A stretch of 64,000 bases of DNA from an uncultured Eubacterium sp. (GTDB lineage Bacteria; Bacillota; Clostridia; Oscillospirales; CAG-272). Under the pieces are notes generated by a model that saw only the letters and a list, made by a program, of their open reading frames with translations, had not been told where the DNA came from and searched no databases. Below, piece after piece: positions 24,770 through 33,969 of this stretch; position 1 is the first letter of the stretch; every line of letters starts with the position of its first letter. Made by a program: the position numbers and the translations under genes. The stretch is taken from positions 106,949 through 170,948 of the forward strand of contig UQUT01000002.1 of assembly GCA_900544285.1 (NCBI GenBank). The letters are read 5' to 3'.

Positions 24770-27160
24770 TTATTCCTTCTTCAGCTTTGCGTAGGTCGCC
24801 ATCAGCTTTTTCGTACCGACGCTGTCAAATGCTATTTCATATAGCAGGTCTGCCCCCATTTCGCGGACGGAAAGCACCGTTCCCGCACCGAACGAAAGAT
24901 GACGTACTCTGTCGCCCGCCGCAAAAACGTCGCCCGATTGAGTCTTACCTACTCCGGAGGAAACAGCCGAGGGCTTTGTCAGCTGGTTTGAAATTGTAAT
25001 CCTGCGCGTTTTTTCGCCGAATTCCGTGCGGAATCTTGTCTTCGGCACGGGCTTTTCCTCGTCCTTATCCTTTTCCGGAATCTCCGCAATAAAGCGCGAC
25101 GGCATATTGTATTGCGTTCTGCCGTACATCAGTCGTTCCTTTGCGCTGAGAATATAAAGGCGGTCTCTTGCACGCGTTATCGCAACGTAAGCAAGTCTGC
25201 GTTCCTCTTCAAGCTCGCTCGGGCTGAGCACCGACTGCTGTCCCGGGAAAAGTCCCTCCTCCATACCGGGCAGGAACACAACAGGAAATTCAAGCCCCTT
25301 TGCGCTGTGAATCGTCATCATAACGACAGCGTCCGCGGCTTTGTCATAGTTATCTATATCCGCAACAAGCGCGACATTTTCGAGGAAGTCGGAAAGTGAC
25401 GGCTCTTCGGCGGACGTTTCATATTCAACTGCATTTGAAACAAGCTCTTCGATGTTTTCTCTTCTCTCGGACGTCTCTCCGTTTTCCTCCGCCGCAATGA
25501 GCATCGTTTCGTAACCAGAAAGCTCGATTGTCATGCGGACAAGTTCGGAGACCTTATCGGGATTTTTCCCCGCAAAGTCCGAAAGAGTCTCGATGAGTCT
25601 GACAAACGGTATAAATTTGCTCTGAGATGACGCCGTCTGGGTAAAGTCCGTGCAATTCTGCATAACGGAAAACATACTCATCTCCTCGTTTTCCGCAATC
25701 AGCTCAACAGAGTTCAGAGTCGCTTCGCCGATTTTTCTTTTCGGCTCGTTTATAATTCTGCGCAGGCGGAGATCGTCATCGTGATTTGAAACGACGCAGA
25801 GATACGCAAGAATGTCCTTGACTTCCTTTCTCTCGTAAAAGCGCCTGCCGCCGAGAATTCTGTAAGGAATTCCGCTCCTGACGAACGCATTTTCTATGCT
25901 GTTTGACTGTGCGTTCGTTCTGTAAAGCACGGCAAAATCGCCGTATTTACGTTTCTCTCTGACGACAAGCTCCGTCGTCTTGTTGACGATAAACTTGCCT
26001 TCGTCTATCTGGCTGTCCAGCTGTTTTACAAAAATTTTGTCTCCGTCTCCGCGGTCGCACCAAAGGTCTTTTCCGCGTCTGCCGAAGTTGTTTCTTATGA
26101 CGGCATTCGCCGCGTCGAGGATATATTCCGTCGAGCGATAGTTCTGCTCCAGCTTTATTTCCTTTACCCCATGCACCTTCTCGTCAAAATGCAGAATGTT
26201 TTCAATCGTTGCGCCGCGGAATTTATAAATACTCTGGTCGTCATCGCCGACAACCATTATGTTCCCGCTACCGCCCGAGAGCAGAAGCGCAAGCTCAAGC
26301 TGAGCATGGTTTGTGTCCTGAAATTCGTCAATCAGAACATAATCAAACTGGCGCTGATATTTTTCGCGCACCTGACTGTTGTTCTGCAAAAGGAATACCG
26401 TCTGCATAATTATATCGTCAAAGTCCATGGCGTTCGTCTCTTTGAGACGGTTCTGATAATATGTATATATCGTTGAAATCTGCTGGAGACGGAAGTCGTT
26501 TGCCGCTTCCCTATCGAATTCCTCCGCCGTTATCAGCTTGTCCTTTGCACTGCTTATCGTGTTTTTGACAGATTTTATCGGCAATATTTTGTCATTTATC
26601 GCAAATTTCTGATATGCCTCGGCGATGACCTTTTTGGAATCGTCCTCGTCATATATCGTAAACCCCGGGTGATAGCCAGCCGCCTCCGCATTTGCGCGGA
26701 GCATGCGCAGACACATCGAATGGAACGTTCCGCACCAAAGATCGCCGACCTTATCGCCGACTATCTTTTCGAGCCTCGTTTTCATCTCGCCGGCGGCTTT
26801 GTTTGTAAACGTTATGGCTATAACGTTCCATGGCTGAGGCGCGCGGGCACGGAGCGAATCAAGCACAGCATCAAGCTGCTCACCGGAATAGTCGAGCGCG
26901 TCGCATAGCTCCTTTACAGACTCTTCGTCCGCACGCTCGGGGACTGCATCGGAATAATATGCGTTCCCGTATTTGAGAATGAAGCCTATACGTTCTGTCA
27001 AGACAGTCGTTTTTCCGGTTCCGGCTCCAGCAAGAACAAGGAGCGGTCCATCAACTGTGAACACAGCTTCCCTTTGTTTTCCGTTCAAAAAAGCATATTT
27101 TTTGTCAAAAAGCGCACGCTTCGCTTTCAGATATTCGGTTTTTACATCAATTCCGCTCAT
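24770..27160 (-). CDS. pcrA: UvrD/PcrA-type ATP-dependent DNA helicase
   Basis: 796 aa, superfamily 1A 3'-to-5' helicase. Motif Q/Walker A is LNGKQREAV...AGAGTGKTT (about residues 25-52), motif II is LIDEFQDTNHAQ, motif III is GDDDQSIYKFRGA, and motif VI is YVAITRARDRLYI. It ends in a Tudor-like C-terminal domain (GDRVRHLSFGAGTVL) typical of PcrA/UvrD. About 40 extra residues lie between motifs I and Ia (after LKYGNAYYSDAVPE), an insertion seen in some clostridial PcrA proteins as I recall. It acts in nucleotide excision repair, replication restart and removal of RecA filaments. It is monocistronic. Confidence 0.93.
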   Translation of the reverse strand: MSGIDVKTEYLKAKRALFDKKYAFLNGKQREAVFTVDGPLLVLAGAGTGKTTVLTERIGFILKYGNAYYSDAVPERADEESVKELCDALDYSGEQLDAVLDSLRARAPQPWNVIAITFTNKAAGEMKTRLEKIVGDKVGDLWCGTFHSMCLRMLRANAEAAGYHPGFTIYDEDDSKKVIAEAYQKFAINDKILPIKSVKNTISSAKDKLITAEEFDREAANDFRLQQISTIYTYYQNRLKETNAMDFDDIIMQTVFLLQNNSQVREKYQRQFDYVLIDEFQDTNHAQLELALLLSGGSGNIMVVGDDDQSIYKFRGATIENILHFDEKVHGVKEIKLEQNYRSTEYILDAANAVIRNNFGRRGKDLWCDRGDGDKIFVKQLDSQIDEGKFIVNKTTELVVREKRKYGDFAVLYRTNAQSNSIENAFVRSGIPYRILGGRRFYERKEVKDILAYLCVVSNHDDDLRLRRIINEPKRKIGEATLNSVELIAENEEMSMFSVMQNCTDFTQTASSQSKFIPFVRLIETLSDFAGKNPDKVSELVRMTIELSGYETMLIAAEENGETSERRENIEELVSNAVEYETSAEEPSLSDFLENVALVADIDNYDKAADAVVMMTIHSAKGLEFPVVFLPGMEEGLFPGQQSVLSPSELEEERRLAYVAITRARDRLYILSAKERLMYGRTQYNMPSRFIAEIPEKDKDEEKPVPKTRFRTEFGEKTRRITISNQLTKPSAVSSGVGKTQSGDVFAAGDRVRHLSFGAGTVLSVREMGADLLYEIAFDSVGTKKLMATYAKLKKE

Positions 27161-27202
27161 TCTGACATCCTCTTTCGGTCAAATCGCTTTGTTTACTCTT
27201 TT

Positions 27203-27231
27203 ATTATACATCATCGGGCGGGTTAATTCAA
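27203..27231 (-). promoter_or_regulatory. Promoter of the pcrA-like gene
   Basis: TTGAAT (27226-27231 on the minus strand), 17-bp spacer, TATAAT (27203-27208). Confidence 0.78.
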
Positions 27232-27257
27232 CATCAAATTGACTTTTCGGTGAAAAT

Positions 27258-27290
27258 AAAAAGCCGAAGGTTTTTATGCCTTCGGCTTTA
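27258..27290 (-). terminator. Terminator of the cysteine-rich surface protein gene
   Basis: AAAGCCGAAGG / CCTTCGGCTTTTT on the minus strand with an 8-nt loop, followed by ATTTTC. Confidence 0.9.
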
Positions 27291-27304
27291 TCCGTTTAGC
27301 TTTA

Positions 27305-29779
27305 TCAGATGTTTGTATCCTGCATGTGCTCGTCATTCTTTTTGTTTTTCATGACGATATATGCAACCGCGCCGCCCGCGATGATAAACGCCAGAACAAC
27401 GATGACTATCGGCACTGCGTAATTTGCTTTCTTTACGCCGGTGTTGAAGAGAACTATCGAATTTGCGGGATATTTGAATGTGCCCGAGCCGATAGTGATT
27501 GTCATTGTTGTGCCCTTGCGATTTATATAATCAGCAGAAACCGTTTTGAGCGCGCCGCTCTCGTCCATATAGCAGACGTTGAAAGCGGTCTTTTTATATT
27601 CATCGCCGAGGTCGATTACAAGCTCTGTGCCTGTTGTGAGAGTTGCGTCGACGCCGTCGATAACGAGCGTGTAAATATAAGCGTTTTCAACCGTGCCGTA
27701 CTGCTGTGCAAGCGTGGGATTTGCGGTTATCTGGTCAACGAAGGGTTTGACCTTTTCGTTGAATTCTTCGCTTGTCATAAGTCTGACGTTGAAGAAGATG
27801 TCCTTATCCGTTGCGGTGTTTACCGGGAACGTGAGAGTGTAGCCGTTGCTCTTGACGGAAACAATGCTTCCGTTCTTTGTTTCGGTGACAGTGTGCGTCA
27901 TGTGGCAGTGGTTACATTCCTTAACTGTTGTTCCCTTCTTGGATTCAACAACGACAAAGTCATGACCCTGAGCCGTAATTGTTTTCGACTCAACCTTGCC
28001 GCAGAGAGCGCAGGCTCTCTTGCTTTCGCCTTCCGTGATACATGTCGCTTCCTTGGTGACTGTCCATGCGCCGAAGGAATGTGCCTCCGGATTTATGGGA
28101 AGTTCTTTGCTGTCTGTCGCCTTCTGGCAAACGGAGCATATGCAGGTTTCAACGCCCGCCTCGGAGCACGTCGGCGCTTTCACAACCTTGTATTCGCTTT
28201 CGGGATATACATGTGCAACTGTGGATTTTGATATCGTTCTTGTCTCCGTGAAATTACAAACGGAGCATGTGTGTCTGTCTTCGCCGTCGTTTGCGCAGGT
28301 TGCCTTGGTTATTGTTGTCCATGCGCCGAAGCTGTGACCCTTCGCTTCAATTTTCTGAGTTTCAACATTTCCGCAGAGAGAGCAGGTGCGTGTTCTGCTG
28401 CCTGCTGTCGTGCAGGTCGCGTCTGTAACTTTCCATTCACCGTATGAATGTTTTGTCGAGTCTGCCGCGAGGCTGGCTTCCTTTGTTTCCGTACAGCCTG
28501 CAACCGTGCACTTGTATGTCATGATACCCGTGTCCTTGCAGGTGGGAGCCTTTGTTATCGTTCCGGCGTCCCACTTGTGCTCATGATTTGCGAGCTTCGC
28601 AACAACTCTTGTTTCTTCTTTTCCGCAAACGGAGCATTTGTAAAGGTCAATGCCCTCTTCGGTCTTTGTCGGCTCCTTCACTCTTCTCTCAAACTCATAT
28701 TTATGACCGCCCTTTATTGTGAGCGTTGCAGTGTTTCCGCACTTTGAGCATTTATATGAGCCGTATCCGTCTGTCGTGCAGGTGGCGGGTCTTGTTACGG
28801 TAAGAAGTACATAGTCTTCTTTTTCGTGTGCGCACTGGATTTCGGATATAACGCTGCGTCCGCACCTCTTGCACTTTTCCCACCACTTGCCGTCGTCATC
28901 GTGCACTGCGCTCTCTTTTACAAATTCGTGACCGAGAGCCGGCACGTCCTCTATCTTTATCTTACCGCAGTTCTTGCAGACGTACTGCGCCCTTCCCATG
29001 GTCGTACATGTTGCCTTTGGAGCTTCAAGAGTGGGCGTTGCGGGGTAATCGTGTTTCGTCTCGTCTATCGGAAGCTCTTCCGTTTTTATAATCGCTCCGC
29101 AGGAACGGCACTTTGTATATCTTACGCCTGTCTTTTTACACGTTGCGGGAACTTCCTCTGTATATGTAAACGAGTGATCGCAATACCATGCGTCAGCCTC
29201 TGCGCTCATCGTATAGGTTGTGGGCTTGCCGCCCTCTCCACCTGTCATATAGCCGGAGGCTTCGCCGGAAACATAGATATAGCTGTGCGCGTCCGTGCTC
29301 TTGATTTCAAACGTGATTGTTACGCGACCGCCGAGAGGGATATCCGTTTTGTCGCTTGTATGATTCATCGTAACGCTGTTGCTTGTAAAGCCTGTGGCAA
29401 TTGCGGTGCCTGTCTTGCCGAAAAGCTCACCGTCTATGCTTTTATAAACGAGTCTGTTGCTGTCATAGAATATCTGAACCTTTACGTCGCTTGCGAGCGA
29501 TGAAGAGTCTATGAAGTTAAAGGTGACGGCTGCTGTTTTCTTGTCGGATGAAAATTCAACATCCCCGACAACAAGAATCGTCTTTTTATCGACCGCCTCA
29601 GCCTCTCCCGCGTGGTCATGGTCGCCTGTGATTGTGCAACCCTCGATTCCGCAGTCCGAGTGGACATGGACGTGTTCGGTCTCGCCCAAAGCGTCTGCCA
29701 CAGTCGCAAGACAAGGTACAACGGCGCTTGTCAGGCAAAAGACTATCGCAAACATAAGAGCAATGATTTTTCTTTTCAT
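27305..29779 (-). CDS. Secreted, membrane-anchored protein with many CxxC repeats
   Basis: 824 aa. A signal peptide (1 to about 25) is followed by a short His-rich segment (EHVHVHSDC...GDHDHAGE) and then a cohesin-like beta domain (about 60-190). Residues about 195-620 hold roughly ten modules of consensus ATC-x3-G-x5-C-x2-C-G, often ending GHxFGxW: CRSC, CKNC, CKRC, CSKC, CSVC, CSLC, CSVC, CSVC, CALC, CNHC. A further beta domain follows, then a C-terminal transmembrane helix (VPIVIVVLAFIIAGGAVAYIV) and a charged tail. The paired cysteines could bind zinc or form disulfides outside the cell. Such modules are frequent in gut clostridial surface proteins, but their function is not known to me. 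Confidence 0.85.
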   Translation of the reverse strand: MKRKIIALMFAIVFCLTSAVVPCLATVADALGETEHVHVHSDCGIEGCTITGDHDHAGEAEAVDKKTILVVGDVEFSSDKKTAAVTFNFIDSSSLASDVKVQIFYDSNRLVYKSIDGELFGKTGTAIATGFTSNSVTMNHTSDKTDIPLGGRVTITFEIKSTDAHSYIYVSGEASGYMTGGEGGKPTTYTMSAEADAWYCDHSFTYTEEVPATCKKTGVRYTKCRSCGAIIKTEELPIDETKHDYPATPTLEAPKATCTTMGRAQYVCKNCGKIKIEDVPALGHEFVKESAVHDDDGKWWEKCKRCGRSVISEIQCAHEKEDYVLLTVTRPATCTTDGYGSYKCSKCGNTATLTIKGGHKYEFERRVKEPTKTEEGIDLYKCSVCGKEETRVVAKLANHEHKWDAGTITKAPTCKDTGIMTYKCTVAGCTETKEASLAADSTKHSYGEWKVTDATCTTAGSRTRTCSLCGNVETQKIEAKGHSFGAWTTITKATCANDGEDRHTCSVCNFTETRTISKSTVAHVYPESEYKVVKAPTCSEAGVETCICSVCQKATDSKELPINPEAHSFGAWTVTKEATCITEGESKRACALCGKVESKTITAQGHDFVVVESKKGTTVKECNHCHMTHTVTETKNGSIVSVKSNGYTLTFPVNTATDKDIFFNVRLMTSEEFNEKVKPFVDQITANPTLAQQYGTVENAYIYTLVIDGVDATLTTGTELVIDLGDEYKKTAFNVCYMDESGALKTVSADYINRKGTTMTITIGSGTFKYPANSIVLFNTGVKKANYAVPIVIVVLAFIIAGGAVAYIVMKNKKNDEHMQDTNI

Positions 29780-30024
29780 TTTTTACCTCCCATAAGGCAT
29801 AAGCCTTGGTTTTCAGTGATTTTTTTCCGAATGAATAATTGCCTGCTTTTCTCCGACCAAAGCAAGCGGCTGTTTTTGGGGACAATTTTAGATTGTACTA
29901 TTTAATTATATACTTTTTTGAGTTTTTGTCAAGGCAGAAACGGCGCTTTCAATAAATTTGCCGATTTTGACATATTTCGTTTACAATTATTATTTATTTT
30001 TTCGCCGAAACGCAAAAAATCCTC
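29780..30024. other. Leader and spacer upstream of the surface protein gene
   Basis: A 245-bp interval. Apart from the surface-protein promoter (29905-29932) and its roughly 120-nt untranslated leader, it holds no gene. 29935-30024 is AT-rich with nothing recognisable. Confidence 0.5.
29905..29932 (-). promoter_or_regulatory. Promoter of the cysteine-rich surface protein gene
   Basis: Perfect hexamers TTGACA (29927-29932 on the minus strand) and TATAAT (29905-29910), 16-bp spacer. Confidence 0.85.
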
Positions 30025-30053
30025 TTGACTTAATTAAAATTTTGTGATAGAAT
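30025..30053 (+). promoter_or_regulatory. Promoter of tRNA-Ser
   Basis: TTGACT (30025-30030), 17-bp spacer, TAGAAT (30048-30053), ending 10 bp before the tRNA. Confidence 0.85.
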
Positions 30054-30063
30054 ACTACCCGAT

Positions 30064-30155
30064 GGAAAGATGGCTGAGTTGGTCTAAGGCGCACGACTGG
30101 AAATCGTGTTTGGGCTAATACCCCAACTAGGGTTCGAATCCCTATCTTTCCGCCA
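30064..30155 (+). tRNA. tRNA-Ser (GGA)
   Basis: A type II tRNA of 89 nt plus encoded CCA. The acceptor stem GGAAAGA pairs with TCTTTCC, the discriminator is G, and CCA is at 30153-30155. Anticodon arm CACGA-CTGGAAA-TCGTG gives anticodon GGA (reads UCC/UCU). A long variable arm and the T-arm GGGTTCGAATCCC are present. Confidence 0.97.
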
Positions 30156-30163
30156 AAACAAAG

Positions 30164-30187
30164 AAGGCACCGCAGGGTGCCTTTTTT
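30164..30187 (+). terminator. Terminator of tRNA-Ser
   Basis: AGGCACC / GGTGCCT stem with a 4-nt loop followed by TTTTTT, 9 bp after the tRNA. Confidence 0.93.
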
Positions 30188-30194
30188 GTTTTGC

Positions 30195-30209
30195 GATAGG
30201 GATTCGAAC
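30195..30209 (-). repeat. Inverted copy of the tRNA-Ser T-arm
   Basis: GATAGGGATTCGAAC is the exact reverse complement of the tRNA T-arm segment at 30132-30146. A second TTCGAATCC fragment lies at about 30281-30292. The following sequence to about 30320 has no gene. Confidence 0.7.
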
Positions 30210-30340
30210 GGGCTCGGTGGTGAATGATGTGCCCTTTGGCACGTCAGAGCCGAGCCTGACCCGACGGCGTCGAGCCGCGAGAATTCGAATCCAGCTCCTT
30301 TGCTTTGGCATTTATAATGACTCCGCCTCGGTAAACAAGG

Positions 30341-30850
30341 TTATCTCTTTCCCCTCGTGAGAAAAAATCCGACGGCGGATCCGATAAACACAATCGGCGC
30401 AAGCCTTACAAAAAGATATTCAAAGACGTGAAACCCCGCGCCGAAAACAGCCGTTTCGGGATCGCTGTAATCCCAGCCGAGATACGGACTCTGCATCACG
30501 GCAAGCACGAGGAAGACAACTGCGACAAGCACTCCCGTCGCAAAAAAGATCCAATGAAGCGTTTTTCTTCTCGCCGTCTTTTTCTGCGCAAGCCGCAGAT
30601 TTATGATTTCGAGCTTCTCGGAAATTATTTTCAGGTCGTCCTCAACCACAGGTGCTGCGTTTTCTCCGAGCAGTGTGCTGACGGGTACCCCGAGCACCTC
30701 CGAGATTGAAACGAGCAGGTCGGCATCGGGAACCGAAAGCCCCTGCTCCCATTTCGAAACCGTCTGTCTGACAACGTTCAGTCTTTCGGCAAGCTCCTCC
30801 TGCGAAAGTCCTTTTGATTTTCTGATTATTTTTATATTTTCGCTTAGCAT
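30341..30850 (-). CDS. XRE-family regulator with a C-terminal membrane domain
   Basis: 169 aa from the ATG at 30848-30850, preferred because AGGAG lies 9 bp upstream; the frame is open to 30913. It has an N-terminal Cro/CI HTH (LSQEELAERLNVVRQTVSKWE) and a helical linker rich in charged residues (about 70-100). Two transmembrane segments follow (HWIFFATGVLVAVVFLVLAV and the C-terminal FVRLAPIVFIGSAVGFFL). This is a common Firmicutes arrangement, presumably a membrane-tethered transcriptional regulator. Target genes are unknown. The adjacent acetyltransferase is on the same strand 40 bp downstream after its own start region. Confidence 0.82.
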   Translation of the reverse strand: MLSENIKIIRKSKGLSQEELAERLNVVRQTVSKWEQGLSVPDADLLVSISEVLGVPVSTLLGENAAPVVEDDLKIISEKLEIINLRLAQKKTARRKTLHWIFFATGVLVAVVFLVLAVMQSPYLGWDYSDPETAVFGAGFHVFEYLFVRLAPIVFIGSAVGFFLTRGKR

Positions 30851-30953
30851 TTCGGGCACTCTCCTTTCGGTTGCACCGTCATTATATAGGAAACTGCCCG
30901 CCAACGCAAGCAACGGATATTAACATTTGCGCGCTTTCGCCCGTTTTTTCCTT

Positions 30954-31574
30954 TCAGAACAGCTCCGGATGATTTTCAAGCCTGTCCGCTTCCGTTATTT
31001 TGCGCGATACTCTGCAAGGATTGCCGAACGCAAGGCTGTTTGCCGGAATGTCACGCGTGACGACAGACCCTGCGCCAATGACACATCCTTCGCCGATTGT
31101 AACTCCCGCGCAGACGGTAACGTCGCCGGCTATCCAGCAGTTATCGCCTATTGTTATCGGCGCACCGTATTCCTTGTCCGTGGTTTTGCCTGTTTTTTCA
31201 TTGAAATAGGGGTTTCTGTCCTGCCAGCAAAGCGGGTGCTTGGGCGTCAGGAGCGATACGTTCGGCCCGATGAAAACATTATCGCCGATTGTTATTTCGC
31301 ATATGTCAAGAGCCGTAAAATTGAAGTTTGCATAGCTGTTTCTGCCCATTTTTATGTTTTTTCCGAAGTCAAAATATATCGGTCCCTGAAGATATACTCC
31401 GTCGGCACGGTCGGGCATAAGTTCTGCGAGAATCTCTTTTCTTTTTTCCGAGTCGACCTCGGTCGTCTCGTTATACATTTTGCAAAGGACGTGCGCCCTT
31501 GTTCTCTCCTCCGGGAGTCCTTCCGCAAACGGGTCATATATTTTCCCCGCAAGCATTTTTTCGCGTTCGTTCAT
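30954..31574 (-). CDS. Maltose/galactoside O-acetyltransferase family protein (hexapeptide repeat)
   Basis: 206 aa, typical length. The N-terminal mac domain (MNEREKMLAGKIYDPFAEGL) is followed by a left-handed beta-helix of hexapeptide repeats (ITIGDNVFIGPNVSLLTPKHPL and ITIGDNCWIAGDVTVCAGVTIG). The active-site His is in the TPKHPL segment. It transfers acetyl from acetyl-CoA to a sugar in the cytoplasm. The natural substrate of this family is often unclear. It follows the ECF operon on the same strand after a 68-bp gap and may be transcribed with it. Confidence 0.9.
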   Translation of the reverse strand: MNEREKMLAGKIYDPFAEGLPEERTRAHVLCKMYNETTEVDSEKRKEILAELMPDRADGVYLQGPIYFDFGKNIKMGRNSYANFNFTALDICEITIGDNVFIGPNVSLLTPKHPLCWQDRNPYFNEKTGKTTDKEYGAPITIGDNCWIAGDVTVCAGVTIGEGCVIGAGSVVTRDIPANSLAFGNPCRVSRKITEADRLENHPELF

Positions 31575-31642
31575 TCTCTCTTCTCCCTTGATTTTTATGA
31601 TTTTTTTACCGATTATATATTACTGTGCGCACCGTGTCAACA

Positions 31643-32323
31643 TCATATCCCGTACTTTTTTGTTATCCTCTCCAACTTTTCGCCCATCGACACGGACAGT
31701 GCAAGCAAAAATATCACGTTGGAAACGGCATATATCGCCGTGACCGGCAGAGCCGCGACAACAAACGCTCCGTATCTTGAAAGCGAAAACTTCCCCTCTG
31801 CCCACAGCACCGAAAAACCGTCCATCAGAAGCGAAAATATCACGCCGGAAAATACACCGTACAGAGCGAGCGCAAGCCTGCTTTTTTTCAGTATCGGTGA
31901 CGCCGTCGCCGCCAGAAAGCCGATAAGTCCCCAGGAAAACATCTGAAAGGGCGTCCATGGCCCTTGCCCGAACATAATATTCGAAAGCACGGCGGAAAGC
32001 GCGCCGCAAAGAAATCCTGACTCCGCGCCGAGATACATTCCGGCTATTACAACTATCGCCGTCACGGGTTTGAAATGCGGCAATGCCGAAAAAACAAATC
32101 TGCCGAGCACCGAAAGCGCGACCAGAACGGATAAAATCAGCATTTTTCCCGTGCCGCTCTTTTTTTCAAAGCCGATGAAAAACGGCACGCACGCAATAAG
32201 CGCGACGCATACGGAAAGCCATACGTAAGCTCTGTTTCCCGCCGCAACCGTCCCTATGACAATTACCGCCGGCACGGCAAAAAGAAGTATTGCCGCGCGC
32301 AGAATTTTCTTTGTCCCGCTCAT
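31643..32323 (-). CDS. ECF transporter S component (substrate-binding membrane protein)
   Basis: 226 aa, about six hydrophobic helices. The segment around residues 115-140 (FGQGPWTPFQMFSWGLIGFLA) is characteristic of a subgroup of ECF S components. S components bind a vitamin or metal outside the membrane and topple to deliver it when joined to EcfT and two EcfA ATPases, all encoded immediately upstream. The start overlaps the EcfA stop by 4 bp. It is the last gene of the five-gene operon. The first two genes point to a corrinoid-like or other large cofactor; the S sequence alone does not tell me the substrate. There is no sign of BioY-, ThiT- or RibU-specific motifs that I recognise. Confidence 0.85.
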   Translation of the reverse strand: MSGTKKILRAAILLFAVPAVIVIGTVAAGNRAYVWLSVCVALIACVPFFIGFEKKSGTGKMLILSVLVALSVLGRFVFSALPHFKPVTAIVVIAGMYLGAESGFLCGALSAVLSNIMFGQGPWTPFQMFSWGLIGFLAATASPILKKSRLALALYGVFSGVIFSLLMDGFSVLWAEGKFSLSRYGAFVVAALPVTAIYAVSNVIFLLALSVSMGEKLERITKKYGI

Positions 32324-33969
32324 TTGTCCGCTCCTTTTCCGAGAGCGACGACCTGTTCCGTCGTGACGGTGTTTTCAAATACTCCCCTTGAAATACGGCT
32401 TGACGACGTGGTATAAAAATCGTTTTTGCGGAAAAACACCTGCGGACATGACGGGCAAATGACCGATCCGTCAAAAAGCATGGCGCACCTGTCGGATATC
32501 TCAGCCGCAAATTCCGTATCGTGCGTGGCGGCGAACACGGTCACACCGCTCCCCGCAAGACGACGCAAAATGCCCGTAAGCACGCGCTTTGCGCATGCGT
32601 CGACAGCCTTTGTCGGCTCATCGAGAAGCAGAATTTCCGGCTCCGTGAGAAGCACCTTCGCAAGTGCCGCCCTCTGTGCCTCCCCTCCCGAAAGGTCGTA
32701 AGGATGACGGGAGAGAACCTCCGTTATCGAAAGCTCGCCGCAAATTTCGGCAATCTTTTTTTCCGCTTCGTCCTTTGAGCAGCCGACGGCGCGACAGATA
32801 TCAAAGAGGTCATCGCGCACGGTATTTTTTATGAAAACGGTCGATACGTCCTGCGGCAGCATTGCGACGATGCCGCGATGAAGCTCCGCCGGAGAATATT
32901 TTTTTATATTCTTTCCGAGGACGGTGATTTTTCCTCTGTATGCCTTTTCAATTCCGGCGATGACGGAAATCAGCGTGGTTTTTCCGCTGCCGTTGCCACC
33001 GAGAAGGGAGAATATCTCCCCGCGACGGACTTCAATGTCCGCTCCTTTGAGAATGTCGGGCGAGTTTCTTTCATATCTCTGCCATACGTTTTTCATCGAA
33101 AAAGCAACCTCGTCCGAAGGCTTTTCTTCTTCAACAGGCAGGCTCTTTTTTTCAAATGACGAGAGAAATTCCCGCCCCTCGCGCACGGTAAGCGGGCATT
33201 TTCCTTTTCCGTCAAGCCCCGAAAAAATCCTTGCCGCCGACGGAAATCCCGCAGATATGGGGCTTTTTGCAAGCGTCCCGCAGACCTTTTCCGGCTCGTC
33301 CGAGCAGACAATCTTCCCCTCGTCCATAACGACGACCCTGTCCGCCATCGGAAAGACCTCTTCAAGGCGATGCTCGGAGAGGATGACTGTCATCCCGAGC
33401 TCGCGGTTTATCTTTTGCAGAGTGTTTATAAATCCGGACGCCGCAATCGGATCGAGCTGCGAGGTCGGCTCGTCAAGAAGAAGGATTTTCGGAGAAAGCG
33501 CCATAACCGAAGCAAGGGCGAGAAGCTGTTTCTGCCCGCCGGAGAGAGTCGCCGTGTCCGAATGGAGCCACCCGTTTATTCCGAAATAATTTGCAAGCTC
33601 GCCTGCGCGCAGGCGCATTTCGTCCGCGTCATAACCGAGGTTTTCCATGCCGAAGGCAAGCTCGTGCCAGACCTTGTCCGTCACCGTCTGGGATTCGGGG
33701 TTCTGCGCCACAAAGCCTACACTCTTTGCCGACGTCCCCGCGTCAATATCATCCATAGCTTTGCCGCAGAAAAATATCTCCCCTTCTCTTTTGCCGACGG
33801 GCGCAAGCTCGTTTTTCAGAAGGCGGAGAAGAGTCGTCTTTCCGCAACCCGACCTTCCGCAGATGACGATAAACTCCCCTTCGCGCACGGAGAGCGAAAT
33901 ATTTTCAATCGCTTTTCTGTCGCTTTCCGGATATGAAAAGCTCAGATTTTTGAGCGTAAGTATTTCCAT
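32320..33969 (-). CDS. ECF transporter ATPase, two fused ABC domains
   Basis: 549 aa: two EcfA-type ABC modules in one chain. First module (about 1-230): Walker A GRSGCGKTT, signature LSGGQKQ, Walker B ILLLDEP. Second module (about 285-510): Walker A GGNGSGKTT, signature LSGGEAQ, Walker B ILLLDEP. Standard group II ECF systems have two separate genes, ecfA1 and ecfA2; this fused form is typical of dedicated (group I-like) systems. It powers import by ATP hydrolysis on the inner face of the membrane. Its start overlaps the end of the EcfT gene by 28 bp and its end overlaps the S component by 4 bp. Confidence 0.92.
   Translation of the reverse strand: MEILTLKNLSFSYPESDRKAIENISLSVREGEFIVICGRSGCGKTTLLRLLKNELAPVGKREGEIFFCGKAMDDIDAGTSAKSVGFVAQNPESQTVTDKVWHELAFGMENLGYDADEMRLRAGELANYFGINGWLHSDTATLSGGQKQLLALASVMALSPKILLLDEPTSQLDPIAASGFINTLQKINRELGMTVILSEHRLEEVFPMADRVVVMDEGKIVCSDEPEKVCGTLAKSPISAGFPSAARIFSGLDGKGKCPLTVREGREFLSSFEKKSLPVEEEKPSDEVAFSMKNVWQRYERNSPDILKGADIEVRRGEIFSLLGGNGSGKTTLISVIAGIEKAYRGKITVLGKNIKKYSPAELHRGIVAMLPQDVSTVFIKNTVRDDLFDICRAVGCSKDEAEKKIAEICGELSITEVLSRHPYDLSGGEAQRAALAKVLLTEPEILLLDEPTKAVDACAKRVLTGILRRLAGSGVTVFAATHDTEFAAEISDRCAMLFDGSVICPSCPQVFFRKNDFYTTSSSRISRGVFENTVTTEQVVALGKGADK

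Noticed and set aside
30084..30311. Open frames across tRNA-Ser and its downstream repeat
   Set aside because: They are translations of the tRNA, its terminator and T-arm fragments; no start signals.
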